A stretch of DNA of 64,000 nt from Oceanobacillus chungangensis (GTDB lineage: Bacteria; Bacillota; Bacilli; Bacillales; Amphibacillaceae). The stretch is from the NCBI RefSeq assembly GCF_003369565.1, contig NZ_PIOD01000010.1, positions 41,243 to 105,242 of the forward strand, written 5' to 3'. Below, in pieces: positions 30,164 through 38,373 of the stretch (within the stretch, counting starts at the first letter, position 1; every line of letters begins with the position of its first letter). The notes under the pieces were generated by a model. The model was not told the DNA's origin, did no database searches, and saw only the letters and a program-made list of their open reading frames with translations. Both the position numbers and the translations under genes were made by a program.

Positions 30164-30202
30164 TTAGACAAGGTTGTCTAACCGAAACTTCTAACAATAA
30201 AT
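30164..30202 (+). promoter_or_regulatory. mgsA promoter region with perfect dyad
   Basis: Perfect palindrome TTAGACAA-GG-TTGTCTAA at 30164-30181, 46 bp before mgsA. Its right arm contains TTGTCT (30174-30179), which with ATAAAT at 30197-30202 (17-bp spacer) could be a promoter. The dyad differs from the ROK operators, so a different regulator is suggested. Confidence 0.5.
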
Positions 30203-30227
30203 ATTAAACTAATGAGGTGACAGAAAA

Positions 30228-30629
30228 ATGAAAATAGCATTGATTGCACATGACGAGAAAAAAGATGACATGGTCCGTTTTACACAAGCTTATAAATTTG
30301 TTTTAGAAAAGCATGAGTTATATGCTACAGGAACGACAGGATTAAGAATTGCTGAAAACACAGGGTTAACGGTTACACGATTTCAATCTGGACCTTTAGG
30401 TGGCGACCAACAAATCGGAGCAATGATTGCTGAAAATAAAATGGATATGATTATCTTTTTCCGTGATCCATTGACAGCTCAACCACATGAGCCAGATGTT
30501 TCAGCTTTAATGCGATTAAGTGATGTATATTCCATCCCACTTGCAACCAATATGGGGTCAGCTGAATTATTTATCCGTTCTTTAGATCGTGGAGATCTTG
30601 ATTGGCGTACGGTTATTCATAGTAAATAA
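30228..30629 (+). CDS. mgsA: Methylglyoxal synthase
   Basis: Converts dihydroxyacetone phosphate to methylglyoxal and phosphate, a relief valve when sugar phosphates accumulate. 133 residues. His8, the phosphate-binding TGTTG (34-38), Asp60 in [10 protein letters not shown], Asp80 in FFRDP and His87 match catalytic-site positions of the family. RBS gaggtgac. In B. subtilis mgsA sits in the dapB operon; here it stands alone beside the catabolic genes, possibly as a second copy. Confidence 0.93.
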   Translation: MKIALIAHDEKKDDMVRFTQAYKFVLEKHELYATGTTGLRIAENTGLTVTRFQSGPLGGDQQIGAMIAENKMDMIIFFRDPLTAQPHEPDVSALMRLSDVYSIPLATNMGSAELFIRSLDRGDLDWRTVIHSK

Positions 30630-30759
30630 TTATCCTGTCATGTTTTTGAAAAAGCACTCACAGATAATTTTATGGGTAATTTCGACAGTGTGAAGCAATG
30701 ACTTATCAGATTTTTTAGTCTAAACTAAAGGTAGTTCCTATCAGAAAGGAATGATTTAT

Positions 30760-31623
30760 TTGAAAGAGTCAATCCTTTCAGTCTATCGAGCTCAAGGGAA
30801 ATGGGCGAACATGGATTATCATTCACACCAGGAATATGAAATTTACTTTTTCCACGGAGGCTCTTGCAGGTACCTCATTCATAATCAAATTTATGAACTA
30901 GAGCCTGGAGATATTCTGTTGATGGATGGGTTGACGCTTCATAAACCGAATATCCCAAATAATAGTGAATATATCCGCAGTATCATTCATTTCTCGCCGC
31001 AATGGATCGCAGGTATGCTGAAAGAAATAGGGGCACTGCATTTATTGGATGTATTTAAAAAACTGCATCATTGTTTAATTCGCACGAGGGAAAACCAAGA
31101 ATCAAAGAAATTAGAGCAGATTGTTAAGCTTTTAGCAGATATAAGTCGCTCCGCTCATATGAATGATGGTACCGGTGAATTAGAACAGAAGGCATTACTA
31201 TTACAAATCTTGATTATGGTTAATCGTCTTGGACAAGCAGAATCAAAGAAATTGCAAACAACTAAGCCTGATAAGGCAAAGCACGCAGAGAATATCGTTT
31301 CGTATATTCAAGATAATTATATGCAAAAATTAAGCATTGAAGTTATTTCAGATGCTTTAAATTTAAGCAGGTCTTATGTTTCTCATGTTTTCAAGGAAAT
31401 GACAGGGTTTACAGTGATGGAATATGTTATGGGTTACCGTTTAACACAGGTAAAATTTCTGTTGGAGATGGAGCCAGATAAAGCATTAAAGGATATAGCA
31501 ATTGAATGTGGTTTTGAAAGCGTACCACATTTTAGTCGTTATTTTAAAGAGAATGTAGGCGTAACGGCAAGGGAGTACCGTAACGGTCGATTAAAAATAT
31601 TTCGTGAGGAGAATGAGAAATGA
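30760..31623 (+). CDS. AraC family transcriptional regulator
   Basis: About 287 residues: an N-terminal cupin sensor (about 15-130, with MDYHSHQEYEIYFFHGG and LEPGDILLMDG) and a C-terminal pair of helix-turn-helix motifs (LSRSYVSHVFKEMTGFTVMEY and IAIECGFESVPHFSRYFKENVG). The TTG at 30760 is well spaced from aaagga; ATG 30751 abuts the RBS and is the alternative. It overlaps the downstream Gfo/Idh gene by 4 bp (ATGA), so it probably regulates that gene and its neighbours. Confidence 0.9.
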   Translation: MKESILSVYRAQGKWANMDYHSHQEYEIYFFHGGSCRYLIHNQIYELEPGDILLMDGLTLHKPNIPNNSEYIRSIIHFSPQWIAGMLKEIGALHLLDVFKKLHHCLIRTRENQESKKLEQIVKLLADISRSAHMNDGTGELEQKALLLQILIMVNRLGQAESKKLQTTKPDKAKHAENIVSYIQDNYMQKLSIEVISDALNLSRSYVSHVFKEMTGFTVMEYVMGYRLTQVKFLLEMEPDKALKDIAIECGFESVPHFSRYFKENVGVTAREYRNGRLKIFREENEK

Positions 31624-32783
31624 GCAAAGTTAGATTAGGTATTATTGGTTTGGGCGCACAAGGGGGAGCATATGCAGGTTTCATTGCAGAAGGAAAAGTT
31701 CCAAACATGACTATTGGTGCAATCTGTGATACAGATCCAGAGAAGAAGGCTGTTGCTGCGGAAAAATATCCAGATGTTCCATTCTATGATAATTACATTG
31801 ACATGTTAGAAAGCGGCGATGTTGATGCGGTTGTTACTTGTGTTCCACATTATTTACATCCAGAAATGGGAATTGAAGCACTGAAAAGAGATGTTCACGC
31901 ATTAGTAGAAAAACCAGCAGGCGTATATACAAAACAAGTTCGTGAATTAAATGAATTTGCAGCAACGAAGCCTGAATTAACATTCGGAATTATGTTTAAT
32001 CAAAGAACGAATGAGTTGTATCAAAAAGTAAAACAAATTGTGGATAGTGGTGAAATCGGTAAAATCCGTCGTACGAACTGGATTATTACTACGTGGTGGA
32101 GACCACAAGGTTATTATGATCAAAGTGCATGGAGAGCAACATGGGAAGGTGAAGGCGGCGGGGTTCTTGTAAACCAAGCACCACATCAACTTGACTTGCT
32201 TCAATGGATTGCTGGAATGCCGAAGAAAGTCTATTCAAACGTTAAATATGGCTACCAACGTGACATTGCTGTAGAGGATGAAGTTACAGCATTACTTGAT
32301 TATGGTAATGGAGCAACAGGAGTATTTATTACTGCTACACATGACATTATGGGAACAGACCGTTTTGAAATTCATGGGGACAATGGAAAAATTATTGTTG
32401 ATGACAGTAAAAAAGTTACTATTAAACGACTTGCAAAACCAGAATCTGAGTTGAACGAAACAATGAGCATGATGGATGTTGCAAAAATCTTTATGGGTGG
32501 AAACACAGATGAGATTTATGAAGAAGAAGTGATTGAATTTGAAAGTGTATGGGGTGCACAGCATTCGGCTGTTATGGAAAACTTTGCAGCGAATATTTTA
32601 GATGGTACACCATTACTTGCACCTGGTAGCGATGGTATTAATGGAGTTGCACTAGCAAACGCAATCCACCTTTCTAGCTGGTTAGGTAAAGAAGTGGAAT
32701 TGCCAGTAGATGAAGATCTATACTTCGACGAATTACAGAAGAAAATTGAAGAAGAAAAACTAAATCCAATCGCTAAAGCGTAA
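31620..32783 (+). CDS. Gfo/Idh/MocA family oxidoreductase, copy A
   Basis: 387-residue NAD(P)-dependent dehydrogenase. The N-terminal Rossmann fold has GLGAQGGAYAGF; the catalytic-region motif EKPAG (about 97-101) and a C-terminal GFO_IDH_MocA domain with GGGVLVNQAPHQLDLLQW follow. Family members oxidise hydroxyls of inositols, glycosides or sugar acids. Translationally coupled to the AraC regulator. Copies B (33135) and C (35430) are in the same region. The substrate is not deducible. Confidence 0.9.
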   Translation: MSKVRLGIIGLGAQGGAYAGFIAEGKVPNMTIGAICDTDPEKKAVAAEKYPDVPFYDNYIDMLESGDVDAVVTCVPHYLHPEMGIEALKRDVHALVEKPAGVYTKQVRELNEFAATKPELTFGIMFNQRTNELYQKVKQIVDSGEIGKIRRTNWIITTWWRPQGYYDQSAWRATWEGEGGGVLVNQAPHQLDLLQWIAGMPKKVYSNVKYGYQRDIAVEDEVTALLDYGNGATGVFITATHDIMGTDRFEIHGDNGKIIVDDSKKVTIKRLAKPESELNETMSMMDVAKIFMGGNTDEIYEEEVIEFESVWGAQHSAVMENFAANILDGTPLLAPGSDGINGVALANAIHLSSWLGKEVELPVDEDLYFDELQKKIEEEKLNPIAKA

Positions 32784-32784
32784 A

Positions 32785-33025
32785 GCTAGTTTAGCGACGT
32801 ACGGACTGCGCCCCGCATTTTGGGGTGGTTCGACGTGTCGAACATTCCTTCGTAGGAGATAGAGGAAACACGATTCGCTTCCAGCGAATCGATGTTGACT
32901 TTCACCACAAGGGTATAAGTGCGACTAAGCCTCATGTGTAACCAATCGGCAAGTCTTCTTTATCGTACGAAGGTGAGGGAAGTCTCGCTGGACGCTGGAG
33001 CTGGACGTGGCTATTTTTTGAAAAG
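32785..33025 (+). repeat. Dispersed repeat family I, copy A
   Basis: About 240 bp: gtttagcgacgtacggactg, a small GC hairpin (gccccgcattttggggtgg), ggttcgacg, the conserved block gcgaatcgatgttgactttcaccacaaggg, gtgcgactaagcctc, atcggcaagtcttctt, and the ending ctggagctggac. A copy in the opposite orientation lies at about 57385-57655. It contains no gene. Such elements are scattered in Bacillaceae genomes; whether they are mobile is unknown. Confidence 0.85.
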
Positions 33026-33080
33026 AGTTATACGCTGACAGCACTCTATAAAGATTCCCAATAAAAAAATAATGATGCAT

Positions 33081-33113
33081 GCTAACCTATGTCCAGATTG
33101 GATATAGGTTAGC
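33081..33113 (+). promoter_or_regulatory. Strong hairpin just upstream of the RBS of Gfo/Idh copy B
   Basis: Inverted repeat GCTAACCTATGTCC / GGATATAGGTTAGC (one mismatch, loop AGATT), ending 6 bp before aaaggaggc. No T run follows, so it is not a standard terminator. It could be an operator, an mRNA-stabilising 5' structure or a repeat end. Confidence 0.5.
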
Positions 33114-33134
33114 TTTCAAAGGAGGCTTAAGTCC

Positions 33135-34145
33135 ATGCTAAACATCGCAGTTATTGGACTTGGTGATATTTCTAAAATCCATCTTCCGGTTATCCAAGAA
33201 AACCAAAATGTAACCTTGGTTGCAGTATGTGATATTGATGAAACATTAAGAGATACCGTTCCAGGAGTAAAGTTTTATACGGATTACCATGAAATGCTGA
33301 CAAAGGAAAAATTGGATTGTGTCCATATTTGTTTACCGCATGATCAACATTATCCAGCAACTAAAGCATGTGTAGAAAATGGTGTCCACGTATTTCAAGA
33401 GAAGCCACTTGCGAGAAGTGCAGAAGAGGGTATGTTTATCGTCGATCTTGAAGAGCAACATCCGGATATAAAAATCTGTGTGTCCTTCCAAAACCGCCTA
33501 AATGAATCCTTTGAAAAAATGCAAGAAATGATAGAAAGTGGCGAATATGGAAAAGTAACAGGTCTAAAAGGACTCGTAACATGGTACAGGGCAAAAGAAT
33601 ATTACGACGCTAAACCGTGGCGAGGCATCATGAGACAGGCTGGTGGAGGCGTGATGATTAATCAGGCAATCCATACATTGGATCAAATGCAATTGATAGG
33701 TGGAGAAGTAGACACGATTAGAGGCTCCATCGACAACCTCGTCGATTACGGCTATGAGGTGGAAGATACGGCAACAGCAAATATTCAATTCAAAAATGGT
33801 GCGACAGGATTGTTTTTCGCAACCGTAACAAATGCCAGCAATTCATCTGTCGAATTTCAAGTTATTCTTGAAAAAGGGAAATTAACAATTAAAGATAGCG
33901 TCCTGACGAAGACAAATGAAGAAGGTAAAAAGGAAAAAGTAATCGAAGACGCGAAGCTACCTGGTGCTAAATTCTACTATGGGGCAAGCCATTCTAAATT
34001 GATCAACCATTTCTATACTTGTATTGAAGAAGATTCACAAGATTATATTCATGCAAGAGATGCTCAAACGTCAATGGAAATGATTAGTGCAATTCGAAGG
34101 TCATCGGAAATAAAACAACCAATTAAAATGGAGGTATACAAATGA
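33135..34145 (+). CDS. Gfo/Idh/MocA family oxidoreductase, copy B
   Basis: 336 residues. Rossmann motif GLGDISKIHLP at the N-terminus, EKPLAR in the catalytic region (about 90-95), and GGGVMINQAIHTLDQMQ in the C-terminal domain. RBS aaaggaggc. It overlaps the TIM-barrel gene by 4 bp (ATGA). The pairing of a Gfo/Idh dehydrogenase with a TIM-barrel isomerase is typical of inositol and 3-keto-glycoside pathways; the exact substrate is unknown. Confidence 0.9.
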   Translation: MLNIAVIGLGDISKIHLPVIQENQNVTLVAVCDIDETLRDTVPGVKFYTDYHEMLTKEKLDCVHICLPHDQHYPATKACVENGVHVFQEKPLARSAEEGMFIVDLEEQHPDIKICVSFQNRLNESFEKMQEMIESGEYGKVTGLKGLVTWYRAKEYYDAKPWRGIMRQAGGGVMINQAIHTLDQMQLIGGEVDTIRGSIDNLVDYGYEVEDTATANIQFKNGATGLFFATVTNASNSSVEFQVILEKGKLTIKDSVLTKTNEEGKKEKVIEDAKLPGAKFYYGASHSKLINHFYTCIEEDSQDYIHARDAQTSMEMISAIRRSSEIKQPIKMEVYK

Positions 34146-35002
34146 CTAAAGGTAAAATCGGCGTACAAATGATGATGCTTAAAGGAAAAGTAGAAGAAAT
34201 TGGTGCATATGAAACAATGAAAAAGCTGCATGAACTTGGCTTCGGTGCTGTTGAAGTATCACAAATTCCAATGACAGAAGAAAACGTTGCAGAATTAAAA
34301 AGAGCAAGTGAAGAATTCGACATTAAAATTGCAGCTCTCTCAGCTGGATTAGAACCAATGCTTCCAGGTGCACCAGGGGAAACATTAAGCAATGACTTCG
34401 ATAAGATTGTGAATGATTGTAAAACATTAAACTGTAATTTCATTCGTATTGGAATGCTGCCATTAAACGTAATGGGAGACAAGGATCAAATCTTAGCATT
34501 TATCGAGCGAGCAGAAGCAATGGCAGAGAGGCTTGCAGAACATGGAATTGAATTATACTACCATACACATCATATTGAGTTCCAAAAATTCGATGGTGAA
34601 TTCCTATTAGACATTATGAAAAACAATACATCGAAGCTCGGCTTCGAATTAGATGTTCACTGGATTCAACGTGCAGGGGTAAACCCAATTACATTTGTAC
34701 AACAATATAAAGGACGTATCGCACTATTACACTTGAAGGATTATCGTATCGGTAAACTAGAAATCGATGAAGATGACCTTAAGGACATGGGGAAATTCTT
34801 CAACAAGTTTACCAACTTAATAGAGTTTGCTGAAGTTGGCGAAGGAAACCTTGATATTAAAGGCGTAATCGAAGCGGGACTTGAAAGCGGTGCACAATAC
34901 TTCCTAATCGAACAAGACGACACATACGGAAAAGACCCATTCGACTGCCTGCAAACATCAGCAGAAAACCTACGCAAACTAGGCTATGCTGACTGGTTCT
35001 AA
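34142..35002 (+). CDS. Sugar phosphate isomerase/epimerase (xylose isomerase-like TIM barrel)
   Basis: 286 residues of the AP_endonuc_2/IolE-IolI superfamily. Metal-binding positions are visible in YYHTHHIEFQKF, ELDVHWIQRAG, LLHLKDYR and the Glu of FLIEQDDT. Such proteins dehydrate, epimerise or cleave keto-sugars. Translationally coupled to Gfo/Idh copy B, so it probably acts on that enzyme's product (inferred). RBS ggaggta lies in the upstream gene. Confidence 0.9.
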   Translation: MTKGKIGVQMMMLKGKVEEIGAYETMKKLHELGFGAVEVSQIPMTEENVAELKRASEEFDIKIAALSAGLEPMLPGAPGETLSNDFDKIVNDCKTLNCNFIRIGMLPLNVMGDKDQILAFIERAEAMAERLAEHGIELYYHTHHIEFQKFDGEFLLDIMKNNTSKLGFELDVHWIQRAGVNPITFVQQYKGRIALLHLKDYRIGKLEIDEDDLKDMGKFFNKFTNLIEFAEVGEGNLDIKGVIEAGLESGAQYFLIEQDDTYGKDPFDCLQTSAENLRKLGYADWF

Positions 35003-35042
35003 AAAATAAACTGCGATTTACTTTGGGGTGATGTGTGCTCAC

Positions 35043-35183
35043 TGGCCAGTCGCTCCGGAAATACACTACGCTTTCCGCGGGCGGCTGGTGAGCCTCCTTG
35101 TGCTATCGCACTTCGTAGTCTCACCGAGGCCTTTCCTCCCGCAGGAGTCTTCGTGTATTTCCTCCGCTGGGATTGAGAAAAAT
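35043..35183 (+). repeat. Dispersed repeat family II, copy 3
   Basis: Begins ggccagtcgctccggaaatac and ends tatttcctccgctgggattg. Perfect terminal complementarity: GGAAATACAC (35057-35066) against GTGTATTTCC (35153-35162). It is followed to about 35300 by gcccgcggaaagcgactgtccgcagcggaaatcaac-type sequence (key words: cgcggaaagcg, cagcggaaatcaac), another common Bacillaceae repeat motif. No gene is seen. Confidence 0.85.
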
Positions 35184-35429
35184 CGAACATTTAGGAGTGC
35201 AAACACACCAACTATCGCCGTTGATTGGAGCTGAGGACAGGAGAGCTGAAGCGTTGCCCGCGGAAAGCGACTGTCCGCAGCGGAAATCAACTTTGTGCCC
35301 ATTTCGTGACTAATATAAATTACAGCAATCGATAAGGTATGAATGAAGGAAAACTGCAATTTGATAGAAATCGGTCAGAAGCCGGTTTCTATTTCCATGT
35401 AAAAATAACAATCAAGGAGAGTTGATAAA
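35184..35429. other. Intergenic region with repeat tail and hairpin
   Basis: No gene. Besides the repeat tail, an inverted repeat ATAGAAATCGG / CCGGTTTCTAT (35359-35387) lies just before Gfo/Idh copy C and could be a terminator for the upstream unit or a 5' structure. RBS caaggagagt precedes the next gene. Confidence 0.5.
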
Positions 35430-36506
35430 ATGAGCAATAAAGACGGAATGAACTATGCTCCAAAAGGGAAGCCAAATCCAGTTGTTAAAGAAGGAGAATT
35501 CCAGATTGCAGCAGCAGCACTGGACCATGGCCATATTAATGGAATGTGCAATGGACTAGTCGAAGCTGGCGCAACATTAAAATGGGTATATGATCCAGAT
35601 CCAGAAAAGGTCAAAGCCTTTGTCGAACAATTCCCAGGTGTAGAGGTTGCTGAATCATTGGAACAAATCTTAAACGATGACGCTATTAAATTAGTTGCAG
35701 CAGCAGCAATCCCATCCGAAAGAAGCGCACTTGGCAATAAAGTAATGGAAGCTGGTAAAGATTATTTCACAGATAAAACTCCTTTTACAACACTTGCTCA
35801 ATTAGAGGAGACAAAGCAGGTAGTAGAGCGTACTGGACAGAAATACATGGTATATTTCAGTGAAAGACTCCATGTAGAAGGTGCAGTATTTGCTGGACAA
35901 TTAATTAAAGACGGAGCGATTGGTGGTGTCATCCAAGTAACAGGATTTGGTCCGCATCGTTTAAACGCAGATACTAGACCAGATTGGTTCTTCAACAAGG
36001 AACAATATGGCGGTATTTTATGTGATATTGGTAGTCACCAAATTGAGCAGTTTTTATACTTTACTGGAAATGAAAATGCAAAGCTGTTACATAGTAAAGT
36101 AGGAAACTATAATAATCCAGAGTATCCAGAATTAGAGGATTATGGTGATGCAACATTAGTTGGTGAAAATGGTGCGACATTCTTCTTCAAAGTTGATTGG
36201 TTCACACCAGACGGACTGAGTACTTGGGGCGATGGTCGTACGTTTATTACGGGAACTGAAGGAACGATTGAAATTCGCAAATATGTGGATGTAGCGCGTG
36301 AGGAATCAGGAGATCATCTTTATTTAGTTAATAAGGATGGCGAGAAGCATTATTCTCTATCTGGTGAGGTAGGCTTCCCATTCTTTGGTGAACTGATTAA
36401 AGATTGTATCAATCGTACAGAAAATGCAATGACGCAAGAACATGCATTTAAAGCAGCAGAGCTATGCTTAAAAGCGCAAGATGAAGCAGTTGTAGTAACA
36501 AAATAA
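35430..36506 (+). CDS. Gfo/Idh/MocA family oxidoreductase, copy C
   Basis: 358 residues, more divergent from copies A and B. The Rossmann fold starts late (about residue 25, AAALDHGHINGMC), DKTPF replaces the usual EKP (about 110), and the C-terminal domain shows GGILCDIGSHQIEQFL. It ends without a close partner gene; 560 bp of non-coding sequence follow. Substrate unknown. Confidence 0.88.
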   Translation: MSNKDGMNYAPKGKPNPVVKEGEFQIAAAALDHGHINGMCNGLVEAGATLKWVYDPDPEKVKAFVEQFPGVEVAESLEQILNDDAIKLVAAAAIPSERSALGNKVMEAGKDYFTDKTPFTTLAQLEETKQVVERTGQKYMVYFSERLHVEGAVFAGQLIKDGAIGGVIQVTGFGPHRLNADTRPDWFFNKEQYGGILCDIGSHQIEQFLYFTGNENAKLLHSKVGNYNNPEYPELEDYGDATLVGENGATFFFKVDWFTPDGLSTWGDGRTFITGTEGTIEIRKYVDVAREESGDHLYLVNKDGEKHYSLSGEVGFPFFGELIKDCINRTENAMTQEHAFKAAELCLKAQDEAVVVTK

Positions 36507-36730
36507 TAAAACATACTGTCCTTGAAATGGTTAGGGTATCATTTCAGGGAAAAATGTTTGTATCTTGGTAGAAAGTATAAAAGCTATCTTACTACATAAG
36601 TTCAACTAAGGCCGTCACCGAAAGGCTTGGTTAATCCCTAATTTTCTAAAAATCCTAATGCCACGTTTGCCATTCCAATAATTATTTCCTTTAAAACATA
36701 TATATTTTTCAAAAAAGATAACGCTTTCTC
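36507..36730. repeat. Intergenic region with family III hairpin remnant
   Basis: No gene. 36569-36655 repeats the motif seen at 14777-14862 (gaaagtataaa ... cataagttcaactaaggccgtcaccgaaaggcttgg), but the right arm of the hairpin is degenerate. A cre-like element GATAACGCTTTCT lies at about 36716-36728 directly before the promoter. Confidence 0.6.
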
Positions 36731-36791
36731 TTGACGGAGTGAAGTTCAGATGATAATCTTAAATTATTAATTTGTTTATTAAACAAATTAA
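36731..36791 (+). promoter_or_regulatory. Promoter with 25-bp XylR-like operator
   Basis: TTGACG (36731-36736), 17-bp spacer, TAATCT (36754-36759). A perfect palindrome with 12-bp arms follows, TTAATTTGTTTA-T-TAAACAAATTAA (36767-36791), covering the expected start of transcription. This is the best operator in the region and shows the ROK-type pattern clearly. The transcript would have a leader of about 300 nt before the LarA-like gene. Confidence 0.75.
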
Positions 36792-36869
36792 AAGATTTAC
36801 CAATAAAAAGCATTAGTGAAATCGTATTCTTTACTTTAGTAGCTAAGAAAGTAAAACAATCTTCTTTCT

Positions 36870-36935
36870 AAATTAGATTAGTGCAACTTGGTTTTCACCC
36901 AAAAGCTTTGTGACAACCAAGTTTTCTAAAGAAGA
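36870..36935 (+). repeat. Family III hairpin repeat
   Basis: ttagtgcaacttggttttcac ... gtgacaaccaagttttct, with stem CTTGGTTTTCAC/GTGACAACCAAG (one mismatch) at 36887-36922 followed by TTTT. It lies inside the leader between the operator and the LarA-like gene and could act as an attenuator. Related to the hairpin at 14825. Confidence 0.6.
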
Positions 36936-37068
36936 TTAGAATATACAAGCGTATAAAGAAAGTTTTAGCTTAATGAAAGTCTAAACTATCTTTTCGTAGG
37001 GAAATATACAAATAATAGAGTGAGATAAGTAAGAGAAATGTATTCATAAAAAAGGAGTGGCAGAAGCT

Positions 37069-38331
37069 ATGGGCATTCTACAAGAATTATTGAAGGACAT
37101 TCCTGTTCCTAAAATGGTAAAGGTAAAGCAAACCTTCGACAAATCGCAAGTAGAAGATGTTAGTGGTACTTTGAAGGCCGAGCTAGAAAAGGTAAAGGAT
37201 ACAGTAGAGCCTGGAATGGAGATTGCAATTGCTGTTGGAAGCAGGGGAGTCGATCGAATCGTTGAGATTACAGCAATCACGGTTCAATTCCTGAAAGACT
37301 TAGGTGCGAAACCATTCATCGTACCAAGTATGGGCAGTCACGGAGGAGCAACTGGTCCAGGACAGAAGGCGGTTCTTGAGCATCTTGGAGTGTCAGAAGA
37401 AAGTGTTGGCGCAGAAATTCGCTCGTCAATGGAAGTAATCAAGCTTGGTGAATTACCGAATGGCCTGCCAGTTTATATTGATAAATTGGCTTCTGAAGCA
37501 GATGGAATCGTCGTTATTAACCGCGTTAAACCACATACGGCCTTCCGTGGTCATGTGGAAAGTGGAATTATGAAGATGATCAGTATTGGTTTAGGGAAAC
37601 AAAAAGGAGCAGAAGCTTGCCATCAATTAGGATTTAAACATATGGCAGAACATGTTCCAGCAATGGCTAAATTAGCGATGGAGAAAATGCCAATCTTGTT
37701 TGGTGTCGCTACGGTAGAAAATGCGTTTGACAAAGTGGCTAGAATTGAAGTACTTAAACCAGAAGAAGTAGAAGAAAAAGAAACAGAATTACTGAAGCTA
37801 GCAAAAGACTTATTACCGAAGCTTTTATTCGACCAAATTGACGTACTTGTGATTGATCAAATTGGTAAAAACATTAGTGGAGATGGAATGGACCCGAATA
37901 TTACGGGAAGATATCCAACACCATATGCACATGGTGGACCCGATGTAACGAAAATGGTTGTTCTTGATTTAACACCACAAACGGAAGGTAATGCAAATGG
38001 AGTTGGAACAGCAGATTTCACAACCGGGCGGCTTGTAGACAAAATGGACCGTGAAGCAACGTATGCGAATGGCCTAACATCTACTGTTGTAGGACCAACA
38101 CATATTTCCACAACATTACCGACAGATAAACAAGCAATTCAAGCAGCAATCAAGACATGTAATATTTTAGATTTCACAAAGGCGAAGGTTGTTCGAATTA
38201 AAAACACACTTGAAGTAAGTGAAATTGAGGTTTCAGAATCGTACCTTGATTATGTAAAAGAACACGCGAATATCGAACAAATCTCTGAACCATATGCATT
38301 CGGTTTTGATGATAAAGGAAACTTATTCTAA
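37069..38331 (+). CDS. LarA-superfamily (DUF2088) nickel-pincer racemase/epimerase-like protein
   Basis: 420 residues from ATG 37069 (aaggag at proper distance; GTG 37057 sits on the RBS). The N-terminal half matches lactate racemase LarA: His91 in SHGGAT, His156 in KPHTAF, Lys169 (cofactor-linked lysine position) and His185, with 16 residues between Lys169 and His185 as in LarA. Family members racemise or epimerise alpha-hydroxy acids with a nickel-pincer nucleotide made by LarB, LarC and LarE; one group is a D-gluconate 2-epimerase. Its position before an SDR and a gluconokinase suggests a mannonate/gluconate role. No larBCE genes are in the window. Confidence 0.82.
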   Translation: MGILQELLKDIPVPKMVKVKQTFDKSQVEDVSGTLKAELEKVKDTVEPGMEIAIAVGSRGVDRIVEITAITVQFLKDLGAKPFIVPSMGSHGGATGPGQKAVLEHLGVSEESVGAEIRSSMEVIKLGELPNGLPVYIDKLASEADGIVVINRVKPHTAFRGHVESGIMKMISIGLGKQKGAEACHQLGFKHMAEHVPAMAKLAMEKMPILFGVATVENAFDKVARIEVLKPEEVEEKETELLKLAKDLLPKLLFDQIDVLVIDQIGKNISGDGMDPNITGRYPTPYAHGGPDVTKMVVLDLTPQTEGNANGVGTADFTTGRLVDKMDREATYANGLTSTVVGPTHISTTLPTDKQAIQAAIKTCNILDFTKAKVVRIKNTLEVSEIEVSESYLDYVKEHANIEQISEPYAFGFDDKGNLF

Positions 38332-38373
38332 ATCATTTATGAATAGTAAATATATCAATAGGGGGAATTATCA

